From Aurantibacillus circumpalustris (GTDB lineage: Bacteria > Bacteroidota > Bacteroidia > B-17B0 > Aurantibacillaceae): DNA of 64,000 bases. The stretch is taken from the NCBI RefSeq assembly GCF_029625215.1, contig NZ_CP121197.1, positions 2,666,001 through 2,730,000 of the forward strand, read 5' to 3'. This document shows positions 36,219-45,234 of this stretch, piece after piece. Both the position numbers and the translations under genes were made by a program. The notes under the pieces were generated by a model that worked only from the letters and a program-made list of their open reading frames with translations, made no database searches and had not been told where the DNA came from. Within the stretch, counting starts at the first letter, position 1. Every line of letters begins with the position of its first letter.

Positions 36219-37479
36219 GTTGAGCTTTTTTAGTTTAAAAATCAGAAAGCACGTTTTGGTTATTTTGGTTCTGTGTACATGCTCATTGAACGCGCAAATA
36301 GTTAACTATGTTAACAATAGCGGTTTTGAAGACTTAAAACATTGTAATAGCTTCCCTAATAATAACAGAGTTAAATTCTGGTCTGGGATAGATACTTCGA
36401 GCTTTCTTTATCAGGTCAGAAATGAATGTCTAAACAATGTACCTGGCTTTTCAGCAATATATCAAAAGCCAAAATCAGGTAAAGGATTTGTAACTGGTAC
36501 TTTTTTATGCGGCGGATGCAACTCTGTTACAAATCGAAGTTACTTTAGGAATGTGTTAAAAAACCCTCTTTCTATCGGTAAAACCTATTGTGTAAAGTTT
36601 TATGTCAATGTAAAAAATTCTTCGCCACTTGGGATCGATGGAATAGGTGCTTTTTTTGGAGATAATACCCTTGATACCATAAAGTACCCAGACATAAAAA
36701 TCACTTATTTAATACCACAAATAAAGAACAATACAGGTAACATAATAGTTGATACTCTTAACTGGGTAGAAATAAGCGGAACTTTTGTAGCAAGCGGAGT
36801 AGAAAAATACATGGTGATTGGTAATTTTTTGAGCGACGCAAATACTGGAACCATACAAATTCAAAACCCCACGCAACAATGGTGCGATCTTAATTTAGAT
36901 GATGTTTCTTGTGTGGAACTTAACTTGCCCGCCTTTGCAGGAAGAGACACAGCAGTGTTTGCAGGAGACAGTGTTTTTTTAGGTCGGACAACCGATGTTG
37001 GTATTGATGAAGCTTGTGTTTGGCATCAAATGACTAGTCCAACCAGCAGTATAACTCTTGATACCATAGCAGGATTTTGGGTTAAACCGGTTGTTACATC
37101 AACATACGTTGTGCGACAAGAGATATGTGGTATGGTAAAATTAGATACGGTTACTATTTATATGGATGTTGTTGGGATTGAAAAACTAAAGCTCTTAAGT
37201 GAAGAATTAAAAATTTATCCAGTACCTGCACAAGATTTCATTCAACTGAAAATCTCGAACATAAATTTACTCAAGGAGTTTAATTTAATTTCTATTTACA
37301 ATACCTTTGGTGCTTTAATGAGGGAAGAAGAAGTTGTGTTTGAAAACAAAACACTTATTCTTAAAACGAATGATCTTGAAAATGGGGTTTATTTTTTAAA
37401 TCTTACCCTTCGACAAGCTCAGGGTGAAAAAAGCAGCAAGCTGGGTAACGTTAGTCGTAGGTTTGTTATTTCACGATAG
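36181..37479 (+). CDS. Secreted T9SS cargo protein, tandem paralogue 2
   Basis: This copy of the previous gene aligns along its whole length, with long identical stretches such as DGIGAFFGDNTLDTIKYPDI and TIAGFWVKP. Its start is uncertain. The only in-frame ATG (36181) lies 38 bases inside the preceding gene and puts 20 extra residues before the signal peptide. The codon matching the paralogue's ATG is ATC (36241-36243), and a TTG at 36220 is an alternative. The signal peptide reads HVLVILVLCTCSLNAQ. The sorting domain is LKIYPVPAQDFIQL to RRFVISR. It is interrupted near its end by RQAQGEKSSK, encoded by an inserted palindromic repeat at 37405-37425. Confidence 0.8.
   Translation: MKTLPKNYLFLNELSFFSLKIRKHVLVILVLCTCSLNAQIVNYVNNSGFEDLKHCNSFPNNNRVKFWSGIDTSSFLYQVRNECLNNVPGFSAIYQKPKSGKGFVTGTFLCGGCNSVTNRSYFRNVLKNPLSIGKTYCVKFYVNVKNSSPLGIDGIGAFFGDNTLDTIKYPDIKITYLIPQIKNNTGNIIVDTLNWVEISGTFVASGVEKYMVIGNFLSDANTGTIQIQNPTQQWCDLNLDDVSCVELNLPAFAGRDTAVFAGDSVFLGRTTDVGIDEACVWHQMTSPTSSITLDTIAGFWVKPVVTSTYVVRQEICGMVKLDTVTIYMDVVGIEKLKLLSEELKIYPVPAQDFIQLKISNINLLKEFNLISIYNTFGALMREEEVVFENKTLILKTNDLENGVYFLNLTLRQAQGEKSSKLGNVSRRFVISR
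37405..37425. repeat. Dispersed palindromic repeat inserted in a coding region
   Basis: The element has arms ACCCT (37405-37409) and AGGGT (37421-37425) around TCGACAAGCTC. It encodes LRQAQG in the sorting domain of the T9SS gene, where the paralogue has nothing. Sequences of the form CCTTCGACAAGCTCAGG are known to me as abundant dispersed repeats in Bacteroidota genomes. The insertion keeps the frame. Confidence 0.65.
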
Positions 37480-37681
37480 AGTCACAAGTCCCGTCGTTGG
37501 CGTGGGAATAGTTTGTAGCGGCCGTATCGGGACGTGGTGAGCGGTCTATTTCTTCTCGATACAATTTTTGCTCACTGGAAAGCACTATTAGCAAAAATCA
37601 CTCGAAGTGCCGGTGCTTTGGTAGTTTCAATCATTGGGTGTGTTCTAGCGACGTTAAAATAAGAGACTAAACTTTTTTCCT
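37480..37681. repeat. Repeat-rich spacer with long inverted repeats
   Basis: No ORF is convincing. GTCCCG (37488-37493) and CGGGAC (37528-37533) face each other. CTTCTCGA (37552-37559) faces TCGAAG (37602-37607), with AATTTTTGCT and AGCAAAAAT as inner arms, making a cruciform of about 55 bases. GAGCGGTCTATTT (37539-37551) also occurs at 9441-9453 in the tRNA cluster. The spacer is a small nest of dispersed repeats after the T9SS genes, and its hairpins may also end their transcript. Confidence 0.55.
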
Positions 37682-37729
37682 TTGATAGTGTTATGTTTGT
37701 ACAAGATCAACTTAATTAAAAACACTCTC

Positions 37730-38482
37730 ATGAAACAACTTTTTATTTTTCTCGTACTATTAAATTTTTCTTTATTTGCTCAGCGTCCCACAAGCGATCA
37801 AATAGAAACCAAAAAAGGACCATTAATTATTCAGCCGATTTTTCACGGATCGCTTGTGTTTACGTGGAATGGTAAAACGATTTATGTTGATCCTTATGGT
37901 GGTCAAAGAGTATTTGAAAAACTTGCGGCGCCTGATTTAATTCTAATTACAGATATTCATCAAGATCATTTGGATTTAAAAACCCTTGAAACGATTAACA
38001 CCGATAAGGCTACGTTTATAGTCCCACAAGCTGTTGCGGAAAAGATGCCTGAGAATTTAAAAAAGAGAATGATTGTTTTAGCGAATGAAAAATCAACAGA
38101 GTTTGAAGGGATTTCTATCACAGCTATTGCGATGTATAATTTACCGGAGGCAAAGGATTCCAAACATACAAAAGGAATAGGTAATGGTTATATATTAAAT
38201 CTTGGTGGTAAAATGGTTTACCTGTCCGGTGATACAGAAGATATTCCTGAAATGCGACAGTTAAAAAATATTGATGTTGCTTTTGTGTGCATGAATTTAC
38301 CTTATACGATGGACATTAATCAAGCGGCAAGTGCGGTAATTGAATTTAAACCAAAAGTCGTTTATCCTTATCATTACAGGGGAAAAGATGGATTGAGTGA
38401 TGTGGAAAAATTTAAATCGCTTGTTAATACCACAAATTCTAAAATTGAAGTAAGGCTTAGGAATTGGTATACAACTTATTGA
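37730..38482 (+). CDS. Secreted metallo-beta-lactamase-fold hydrolase
   Basis: I start at ATG 37730 (MKQLFIFLVLLNFSLFAQ), which gives a clean signal peptide. A TTG at 37682 would precede it with 16 odd residues. The mature protein of about 230 residues has a UPF0173-like metallo-beta-lactamase fold: FTWNGKTIYVDPYGG, then TDIHQDHLDLKTL for the HxxDH metal site, YLSGDTEDIPEM, and VYPYHYRGKDG near the C-terminus. It is probably periplasmic. The substrate is unknown. A TATGTTTG promoter-like box lies at 37692-37699. It differs from the cytoplasmic relative at 19732. Confidence 0.85.
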   Translation: MKQLFIFLVLLNFSLFAQRPTSDQIETKKGPLIIQPIFHGSLVFTWNGKTIYVDPYGGQRVFEKLAAPDLILITDIHQDHLDLKTLETINTDKATFIVPQAVAEKMPENLKKRMIVLANEKSTEFEGISITAIAMYNLPEAKDSKHTKGIGNGYILNLGGKMVYLSGDTEDIPEMRQLKNIDVAFVCMNLPYTMDINQAASAVIEFKPKVVYPYHYRGKDGLSDVEKFKSLVNTTNSKIEVRLRNWYTTY

Positions 38483-38521
38483 ATCGAGAAAAGAAGATCA
38501 TCAAGAAATCTCTTACTTTGA

Positions 38522-39574
38522 TTATTTAGGAGCTCTAGCAGGGGTATATTTTAAAGTCAATTCAAAACCCCCACGTGCATTAGTGCCCGTTTTAAGTTTC
38601 GAAACGTTAAGATCGTAGCTTACACCAATATAAAATTGCTCTTTTATTTCGATTGTTATTGAAATGATGGCGGCGTCTTTATTGCGATAATAAGCACCGA
38701 AGCCTATAGCTGAACGTTTAATTATCCCTGTATATTTTGAGTCTATTTTAAAGTAACGTTTAACCAGCATACCCAATAACAATTCATTCGATTTACCACG
38801 AAACTGAAGTAGATAGCTTGGAGCAATAGCATAATCAGGGTTCGGGAGTCCTAGTAAAAGATCTCCGTGAAACACATATTTTAAAGATCTATCACCAATA
38901 GCATTCGTTAAAAAATTCGGACGGGGTTTACTTAAGTGGTAGAGCGAAAAACCGAGATTTGCTTTTAATTGGCGTTTTCCAAAAATACTGGGATCATTTT
39001 GCCCGTATGACCATAAAAAGCCGGCAGCAAAATCAGGATATGAAAATGTTTGATTTTGAAAGTTCTCATTGCTATTTAAACTTGCGTCATAACCAGAACC
39101 GTTATATTGATTTGGGAAAATTAAATTTTCACTGTTAATTTTTCTTTGCACAAAACTAGCCTGGAGTCCCACAGAAAGAAAACTTTTTTTGCCGGTGGCT
39201 ACAAACGTTGCTAAGGATAAATTTGCTTCAATGGATTGCATGTTGCCGTCTCCAGCATTATCCTTGTAAATAGAAAGACCGGCAGCTAATTTGCCGAGAC
39301 TCTTTTGATTTGAAGTTTGTATTTTAGTTTTATCAGATGGTTGCCAGCTACTCGTATTTAAACGTGATTCAAAAGACGCGCCTGAGGTTACGTAAGGTGT
39401 GGCGATACTTCTCCATTGATTGCGGTATCCGACTGAAAATCTTAAAGGACTTCTAACTCCCGTTAAAGCAGGGTTTACCAAAGACGGCTGTTCATTGAAC
39501 TGCGAGAAGTGAATGTCCTGAGCGTTAACTAACAGAGAGTTCAAGAAAAATATAAGTACAATTATCCTTTTCAT
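38522..39574 (-). CDS. PorP/SprF-family outer-membrane protein of type IX secretion
   Basis: A 350-residue beta-barrel protein with signal peptide MKRIIVLIFFLNSLLVNAQ. It is followed directly by the family hallmark DIHFSQFNEQPSLVNPALTG and GYRNQWRSIATPYVT. The barrel continues with alternating strands to LKTGTNARGGFELTLKYTP. PorP/SprF proteins assist secretion or surface attachment of type B-sorted substrates and are often encoded beside a giant adhesin. Here no such partner is adjacent. The neighbours are a metallo-hydrolase and acs, so this is an orphan copy. The core T9SS genes (gldKLMN, sprA) are not in the window. Confidence 0.9.
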   Translation of the reverse strand: MKRIIVLIFFLNSLLVNAQDIHFSQFNEQPSLVNPALTGVRSPLRFSVGYRNQWRSIATPYVTSGASFESRLNTSSWQPSDKTKIQTSNQKSLGKLAAGLSIYKDNAGDGNMQSIEANLSLATFVATGKKSFLSVGLQASFVQRKINSENLIFPNQYNGSGYDASLNSNENFQNQTFSYPDFAAGFLWSYGQNDPSIFGKRQLKANLGFSLYHLSKPRPNFLTNAIGDRSLKYVFHGDLLLGLPNPDYAIAPSYLLQFRGKSNELLLGMLVKRYFKIDSKYTGIIKRSAIGFGAYYRNKDAAIISITIEIKEQFYIGVSYDLNVSKLKTGTNARGGFELTLKYTPARAPK

Positions 39575-39663
39575 TAAGAGCCCATAAAGATAATACTTCC
39601 TTTTGAATAAGGCCTTAAATTCGGTGTTTAAGCAGTCTGTTTAACAAGCTAGTTATCTATAAA

Positions 39664-41577
39664 CTAAACTTTCCCTTCAATAATCAACGTTACAATCGAC
39701 GGATCGAGCAGGGTAGAGGTATCACCCAAATTAGAAGTTTCACCTTCTGCAATTTTTCTAAGGATTCTTCGCATTATTTTACCGCTTCGTGTTTTTGGCA
39801 ATCCGGGCACAAATTGTATTTTATCTGGCTTGGCAATTGCCCCAATAACGCGGGTCACGGTTTGAAGAATATCTTGTTTAGATAAATTGGCATTGGGATG
39901 ATTCTCATCAAAAATAACGTAGGCATAAATACCTTGCCCTTTCACATCATGAGGATAGCCCACTACAGCACTTTCAATCACTCCTGTATGCATGTTTATT
40001 GCGTTTTCTACTTCTGCAGTGCCAATGCGGTGCCCACTTACGTTTAACACATCATCTACGCGACCTGTAATTCTGTAATTGCCTTTTTCATCACGCAAAC
40101 ATCCATCTCCTGTAAAATATTTATCTGGGTAAGCAGAAAAATACGTTTGACGGCAACGCTCGTGGTCTCCGTATGTTGTTCTGATGATTCCCGGCCAAGG
40201 CGCTTTTATACATAGATTTCCATTCACATTATTACCTTTAATTTCTTTCCCCATTTCATCTACCAAACAAGGTTGAACACCGGGTAGCGGAAGTGTTGCA
40301 TACGAAGGTATTCCCGGAGTAACACCTGCAATGTTCGAAATCATTATACCTCCGTTTTCTGTTTGCCACCATGTGTCAACAATAGGACATTTTTCTTTCC
40401 CAATGTTTTTATCGAACCAATGCCAGGCTTCTTCATTGATTGGTTCTCCAACAGATCCAAGAACTTTTAGGGAACTTAGATTTTTGTTCTTATGAAATTC
40501 TTCTCCACAGCCCATTAAACTACGAATAGCGGTTGGTGCGGTGTACAAGATGTCCACTTTAAATTTGTCTACAATATCCCATAAACGCCCTGCATCCGGA
40601 TAAGTTGGCACGCCTTCAAACATAAGACTTGTAGCGCCTGCACTCAAAGGTCCGTAGATGATGTAACTATGGCCGGTGATCCAACCAACATCTGCGGTGC
40701 AAAAGTGTATTTGTCCCGGTTGATATTGAAAAACGTTTACAAAAGTGTAATTCGTCCAAACCATATAACCAGCAATGGTGTGCACCACACCTTTCGGTTT
40801 GCCGGTTGAACCAGAAGTGTAAAGAATAAAAAGAACGTCTTCTGCGTCCATTATTTCTGCTGGACAATCAGGATTTCCTGAGGCTTCTACTTTTTTAATT
40901 TCATCTTCCCACCAAACATCACGCCCTTTTATCATGCTGACAGGTGTTTGCGTGCGTTCGTACACAATAACGCTTTTAATAGTTTTGTTTCCAACAAGTG
41001 CATCATCAATCACACTTTTTAGTGGAATGTCTTTTGCTCCGCGAAAGGCGCCGTCGCAGGTAATGATAAATTCTGATTTAGCATCGAGTAATCTGTCTGC
41101 AATTGCTTGTGCTGAAAATCCACCAAAAATAACAGAGTGTACTGCTCCAATACGTGCGCAAGAAAGCGTTGCAATTGCTAATTCAGGAATCATGCCCATG
41201 TAGATACAGACACGATCTCCTTTTTTGATCCCGTTATTTTTTAAAACATTTGCAAATTGAACAACTTTAAAATGCAGTTCTTTGTAAGTTATTTTTCGGG
41301 ATTGTTCTTTTGGATTGTTTGATTCCCAGAGTATAGCGGGGGTATCTCCATTTTTTGCAAGATGACGATCCAAACAATTTTCAGTAATATTTAATTTACC
41401 ACCACTAAACCATTTTACATTTGGCTCCTTAAAATTCCAGTCAAGAACCTTATCCCATTTTTTTTGCCAGGTAAAATTATCAGCAACATTGGCCCAGAAT
41501 TTCTCAGGATTCTCTATACTCTCCTTGTATTGCCTGTTGTAATCTTCAAGAGTTTTAATCTGATAAGGATAGGTCAT
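39664..41577 (-). CDS. acs: Acetyl-CoA synthetase (acetate-CoA ligase)
   Basis: Acs (637 residues) makes acetyl-CoA from acetate, ATP and CoA through acetyl-AMP. The ATP-binding motif YTSGSTGKPKGVVHT is near residue 254. WWQTENGGIMISNI near 400 forms the acetate pocket, with the Trp that restricts the enzyme to short acids. The hinge motif YRITGRVDDVLNVSGHRIGT is near 500. The catalytic Lys lies in PKTRSGKIMRRILRK near 595, the usual site of regulatory acetylation. Length is normal. It is monocistronic in this window, with about 90 bases on either side. Confidence 0.97.
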   Translation of the reverse strand: MTYPYQIKTLEDYNRQYKESIENPEKFWANVADNFTWQKKWDKVLDWNFKEPNVKWFSGGKLNITENCLDRHLAKNGDTPAILWESNNPKEQSRKITYKELHFKVVQFANVLKNNGIKKGDRVCIYMGMIPELAIATLSCARIGAVHSVIFGGFSAQAIADRLLDAKSEFIITCDGAFRGAKDIPLKSVIDDALVGNKTIKSVIVYERTQTPVSMIKGRDVWWEDEIKKVEASGNPDCPAEIMDAEDVLFILYTSGSTGKPKGVVHTIAGYMVWTNYTFVNVFQYQPGQIHFCTADVGWITGHSYIIYGPLSAGATSLMFEGVPTYPDAGRLWDIVDKFKVDILYTAPTAIRSLMGCGEEFHKNKNLSSLKVLGSVGEPINEEAWHWFDKNIGKEKCPIVDTWWQTENGGIMISNIAGVTPGIPSYATLPLPGVQPCLVDEMGKEIKGNNVNGNLCIKAPWPGIIRTTYGDHERCRQTYFSAYPDKYFTGDGCLRDEKGNYRITGRVDDVLNVSGHRIGTAEVENAINMHTGVIESAVVGYPHDVKGQGIYAYVIFDENHPNANLSKQDILQTVTRVIGAIAKPDKIQFVPGLPKTRSGKIMRRILRKIAEGETSNLGDTSTLLDPSIVTLIIEGKV

Positions 41578-41665
41578 AATTAAATTTTTTCGTGAACGAC
41601 TAAGTTAGCAGTTTAAAAAAGCTAATGGCAGTTTATTCTACAAAAAAATGTCAAAAACAAAAACG

Positions 41666-42049
41666 CTATTTCTTTTTTTCTGCTTTCAGTTTCATCTTTT
41701 CCAGATTTTCTTTCACACGAAGTTTTACTATTTTAGTTATTAAACCAATAGGCAGAGGCTTGTTCAGAGGGAATTGCACGGAGCCTTTAGCACTTTTATA
41801 AATAGATAACTCTTTTTTGAAAGCTTCAATGCCAGAGCCACTTGGATAAAATCCAATATGGCTTTTATATCCCGCGAAAAAAACAAGCATTGTACCAAGT
41901 TTGTATGCAGGCATTTTGTAACTAATTACTTCCTCCGCTTTTGGCGCCGCTTTGCGAATAACGGTCCTCATGGTTTCCAAAAGTAATTGTGTTTCTTTCG
42001 GAAAAGTGGAAATGTAAGTATCAACATCTTTAACATCAATTGATTTCAT
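41666..42049 (-). CDS. DUF1801 (YdhG-like) small protein
   Basis: A 127-residue protein with the DUF1801 fold. Typical segments are DVDTYISTFPKETQLLLETMR at the N-terminus, PKAEEVISYKMPAYKL near residue 36, SHIGFYPSGSGIEAFKKEL near 62 and SVQFPLNKPLP near 90. A Lys-rich tail (KMKLKAEKKK) follows. Distant relatives include proteins described as iron chaperones, but no specific role is established for this group. It lies between acs and a DinB-like gene, all on the minus strand with separate spacers. Confidence 0.85.
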   Translation of the reverse strand: MKSIDVKDVDTYISTFPKETQLLLETMRTVIRKAAPKAEEVISYKMPAYKLGTMLVFFAGYKSHIGFYPSGSGIEAFKKELSIYKSAKGSVQFPLNKPLPIGLITKIVKLRVKENLEKMKLKAEKKK

Positions 42050-42205
42050 TGGAATAATTTTATAAGGTTAAATTTAATAGTTTTCCCTCGTAAAATTATA
42101 CCAATACAAATAAAAATTAAAGTATCGAAGCGACCGAAACTAGGGTATTTGCGTCAAAATTGATCGCTCAAATTAAGTGCTTTGAGCAGAACGTATTTGT
42201 ATAAA

Positions 42206-42652
42206 CTATTTCTCTAGAAGTCTGCGGTGGTAATTGATTTGGCCGAGGTGATAAGATAAATGTGTGATCAGGTGAATTAAGAAAAATTCTGTCGAAGTTT
42301 TATTTTCAAAAACTTTAAGAGGAAAATCCTTCTTAAGATCTTCTTCCGTTAAGTTATCTAATGTCGAAATAACAACCAATAATGTTTCGGCAATTTTTTT
42401 TATAAGTTCTTCACGCGGTACATTTTTTGTAGAAAACTCCAACTCTCTTTGTCTCACGTAGCCAGATTTCCCCAACTCTGCGCCAACAAAGGCATTTAAG
42501 TTACCAATAAGGTGCAGACAAAGATTTCCAGCGGAATTTGAAATGTTAGTATCAACTTCCCAAAGGATTGCTTCATTTTTATAAGATTCAATTTCTGTTT
42601 TAAGTTTGTTTAGATCACGGCTAAACATGTTTTTAAGAATTTCTATCAGCAT
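42206..42652 (-). CDS. DinB-like (DUF1572) four-helix metal protein
   Basis: A 148-residue helical protein of the DinB/YfiT superfamily. The metal-binding histidines are visible in NLCLHLIGNLNAF (near residue 50) and HLSYHLGQINYHRRLL at the C-terminus. Some relatives are bacillithiol-dependent or general thiol transferases. No substrate can be assigned here. It starts at ATG 42652 and is divergent from ffh with a spacer of 182 bases. Confidence 0.85.
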   Translation of the reverse strand: MLIEILKNMFSRDLNKLKTEIESYKNEAILWEVDTNISNSAGNLCLHLIGNLNAFVGAELGKSGYVRQRELEFSTKNVPREELIKKIAETLLVVISTLDNLTEEDLKKDFPLKVFENKTSTEFFLIHLITHLSYHLGQINYHRRLLEK

Positions 42653-42834
42653 TTTGTGGGGTTCAATTATGTAAAGATCAAATTTACCACCTTCATTGGG
42701 GGAATTAAGTTAAAATGTTTGAAATTTAGAACTGACTGTGGCCACGCACCAGTTTTGCCGTTTTTTTGTAAGAAAATAATTGCGCGTAAAACGTCCAATT
42801 TTCCTATCTTTACTGCTCTAAAAAATTAAGTGTA

Positions 42835-44175
42835 ATGTTTGATAATTTACAGGATAAACTCGATCGCGCCTTTAAAGTTTTAAAAGGTCAAGGTAAAATC
42901 ACGGAAATAAACGTAGCGGAGACTATGAAAGAAGTGCGTAAAGCGCTTTTGGATGCTGATGTGAACTATAAAGTTGCAAAAACATTTACGGATACTGTTA
43001 AAGAAAAGGCATTAGGTCAGAATGTACTTACCTCTTTGTCTCCGGGACAGTTGTTGGTTAAAATTACGCATGACGAATTAGCCCAGTTAATGGGTGGCAC
43101 AAAGGAAGATATTTATTTGGCGGGTAATCCTACTGTTATTTTAATGAGCGGTTTACAAGGTTCGGGTAAAACTACCTTCACCGGTAAATTGGCATTGTAC
43201 TTAAAAACCAAAAAGGGTAAAAATCCATTAATGGTAGCTTGTGACGTCTATCGTCCTGCTGCTATTGACCAATTGCACGTGTTGGGTGAGCAAATTGAAG
43301 TTGAAGTTTTTAGCAATAAAGAAGAAAAAAATCCAATTAAAATTGCAGAAGCTGCTATTAAACAGGCAAAAGAAAAAGGTAATAATGTTGTTTTAATAGA
43401 TACCGCCGGTCGTTTAGCGATAGACGAACAAATGATGAAAGAAATTTCAGATTTGAAAAAAGCGGTAAAGCCAAACGAGATTTTATTTGTGGTAGACAGT
43501 ATGACGGGTCAAGATGCTGTTAATACTGCGAAAACATTTAATGACAAATTAGATTTTGATGGAGTTATCCTGACAAAATTAGATGGTGATACCCGTGGTG
43601 GAGCGGCTTTATCTATAAAAAGTGTGGTTAACAAACCCATTAAATTTATTGGTACAGGTGAGAAAATGGATGCGCTGGATGTATTTTATCCGGAGCGTAT
43701 GGCAGATAGAATTCTTGGAATGGGTGACGTTGTTACGTTAGTAGAACGCGCTCAAGAACAGTTTAGTGAAGAAGAGGCCAGAAAACTCAACAAAAAAATC
43801 GCCACCAATAAATTTGATTTCAATGACTTTTTAGCACAGTTGCATCAGATTAAAAAAATGGGTAATATCAAAGACCTTGTGGGAATGATACCAGGCATGG
43901 GGAAAGCGGTGAAAGATATGGACATTGATGAAAATGCGTTTAAAGGAATTGAAGCAATTATTTTTAGCATGACACCTGAAGAACGTAGTAAGCCTGAGTT
44001 GTTAAATGGTTCTCGCAGACAACGTGTGGCAAAAGGCAGTGGACAAGGTGTGCCAGAAGTAAATAAGCTTTTGAAACAATTTGAAGATACGCGCAAAATG
44101 ATGCGCATGATGAACGATAAAAATGCGATGGCTAAGATGATGCGTGCTATGCCGAAAGGAATGCCTAGGGGGTAG
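42835..44175 (+). CDS. ffh: Signal recognition particle protein Ffh (SRP54)
   Basis: Ffh (446 residues) binds 4.5S RNA and nascent signal sequences and targets ribosomes to FtsY and SecYEG. The NG domain has the P-loop GLQGSGKTTFTGKLA near residue 105, DVYRPAAIDQL near 140, DTAGRLA near 188 and TKLDGDTRGGAALS near 245. The Met-rich M domain ends MMRMMNDKNAMAKMMRAMPKG. An upstream TATCTTTA box (42805-42812) with TTG about 22 bases before it is a plausible promoter. I saw no SRP RNA gene in the window. Confidence 0.97.
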   Translation: MFDNLQDKLDRAFKVLKGQGKITEINVAETMKEVRKALLDADVNYKVAKTFTDTVKEKALGQNVLTSLSPGQLLVKITHDELAQLMGGTKEDIYLAGNPTVILMSGLQGSGKTTFTGKLALYLKTKKGKNPLMVACDVYRPAAIDQLHVLGEQIEVEVFSNKEEKNPIKIAEAAIKQAKEKGNNVVLIDTAGRLAIDEQMMKEISDLKKAVKPNEILFVVDSMTGQDAVNTAKTFNDKLDFDGVILTKLDGDTRGGAALSIKSVVNKPIKFIGTGEKMDALDVFYPERMADRILGMGDVVTLVERAQEQFSEEEARKLNKKIATNKFDFNDFLAQLHQIKKMGNIKDLVGMIPGMGKAVKDMDIDENAFKGIEAIIFSMTPEERSKPELLNGSRRQRVAKGSGQGVPEVNKLLKQFEDTRKMMRMMNDKNAMAKMMRAMPKGMPRG

Positions 44176-44267
44176 CCACGAATTGCTTTTGCGCCATCAA
44201 CTAATTTTACCCCACAAATTTCACTAATTTACACGAGAGTTTTAATCAGTATTTTTTATATTAAAGA

Positions 44268-45155
44268 TTGTCAGCACAACTTATAGACGGAAAGAAAATC
44301 TCTCTTGAAATACAAGAGGAAATAGCACATGAGGTGAAAACTATGTTGGGCGCAGGGATGAAACAACCGCACCTTGCAGCGGTGTTGGTGGGCAATGATG
44401 GCGGAAGCGAAACATACGTTGCTAGCAAAATTAAAACTTGTGAGCGTGTTGGATTTAAGTCGTCGTTAATCCGATTACCAGAAACAGTAAGTGAAGAAGA
44501 ATTATTAAAAACTGTTCATGCTTTAAATAATGATAAAGATGTCGATGGTTTTATTGTTCAACTTCCTTTACCAAAACACATTGCAGAGCATAAAATTATT
44601 GAAGCCATTGATCCAAAAAAAGATGTGGATGGATTTCATCCTATCAACGTAGGTCGCATGGTACTTGACTTACCTTGTTATGTAAGCGCAACTCCTTATG
44701 GCATTGTAGAACTTCTTAGAAAATATAAAATTGAAACCAGCGGAAAAAACTGTGTGGTTATTGGTCGCAGTCACATTGTAGGCTCACCGATGAGTATTTT
44801 ATTGGCTAAAAATACCGCTCTTGGAAACTGCACTGTAACACTTTGTCACAGCAGAACAAAAGATCTTACCTCTCATACTTTAAAAGCAGATATTATTATT
44901 TGCGCACTTGGTCAACCAGAGTTTTTAAAAGCGGACATGGTGAAAGACGGTGTGGTTGTTATTGATGTTGGTACCACCCGTGTAAAAAGCACTGAAACCA
45001 AAAGTGGATTTAAATTAAAAGGTGATGTGAAATTTGATGAAGTTGCTCCGAAATGTTCTTATATCACCCCCGTTCCAGGCGGGGTAGGGCCGATGACCAT
45101 TGCTTCTTTAATCAAAAATACTTTACTCGCTGCGAAGAAAGAGATTTATAAGTAG
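44268..45155 (+). CDS. folD: Bifunctional methylenetetrahydrofolate dehydrogenase/cyclohydrolase
   Basis: FolD (295 residues) interconverts methylene-, methenyl- and formyl-tetrahydrofolate in one-carbon metabolism. The start is TTG at 44268, giving [19 protein letters not shown], which is the normal FolD N-terminus. The first in-frame ATG lies 25 codons inside. The catalytic Lys is in [25 protein letters not shown] near residue 97, [13 protein letters not shown] near 120, the NADP site [14 protein letters not shown] near 163 and [17 protein letters not shown] near 265 are all present. It follows ffh by 92 bases. Confidence 0.96.
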   Translation: MSAQLIDGKKISLEIQEEIAHEVKTMLGAGMKQPHLAAVLVGNDGGSETYVASKIKTCERVGFKSSLIRLPETVSEEELLKTVHALNNDKDVDGFIVQLPLPKHIAEHKIIEAIDPKKDVDGFHPINVGRMVLDLPCYVSATPYGIVELLRKYKIETSGKNCVVIGRSHIVGSPMSILLAKNTALGNCTVTLCHSRTKDLTSHTLKADIIICALGQPEFLKADMVKDGVVVIDVGTTRVKSTETKSGFKLKGDVKFDEVAPKCSYITPVPGGVGPMTIASLIKNTLLAAKKEIYK

Positions 45156-45189
45156 TCTATTTTTTTGAGATGATTAGTCTACTGCTTCA

Positions 45190-45234
45190 GAAACTAAATA
45201 AAACATTTTCCATCTTACATTTTCCCTTTTACAT
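45190..45234. repeat. folD-ansA spacer with ACATTTTCC-like phrases
   Basis: The convergent spacer contains ACATTTTCCATCTT, ACATTTTCCCTTTT and ACATTTAGC in series. This is the same phrase repeated with small changes. No terminator stem is clear. It is one more example of the phrase-built spacers seen elsewhere in the window. Confidence 0.4.
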
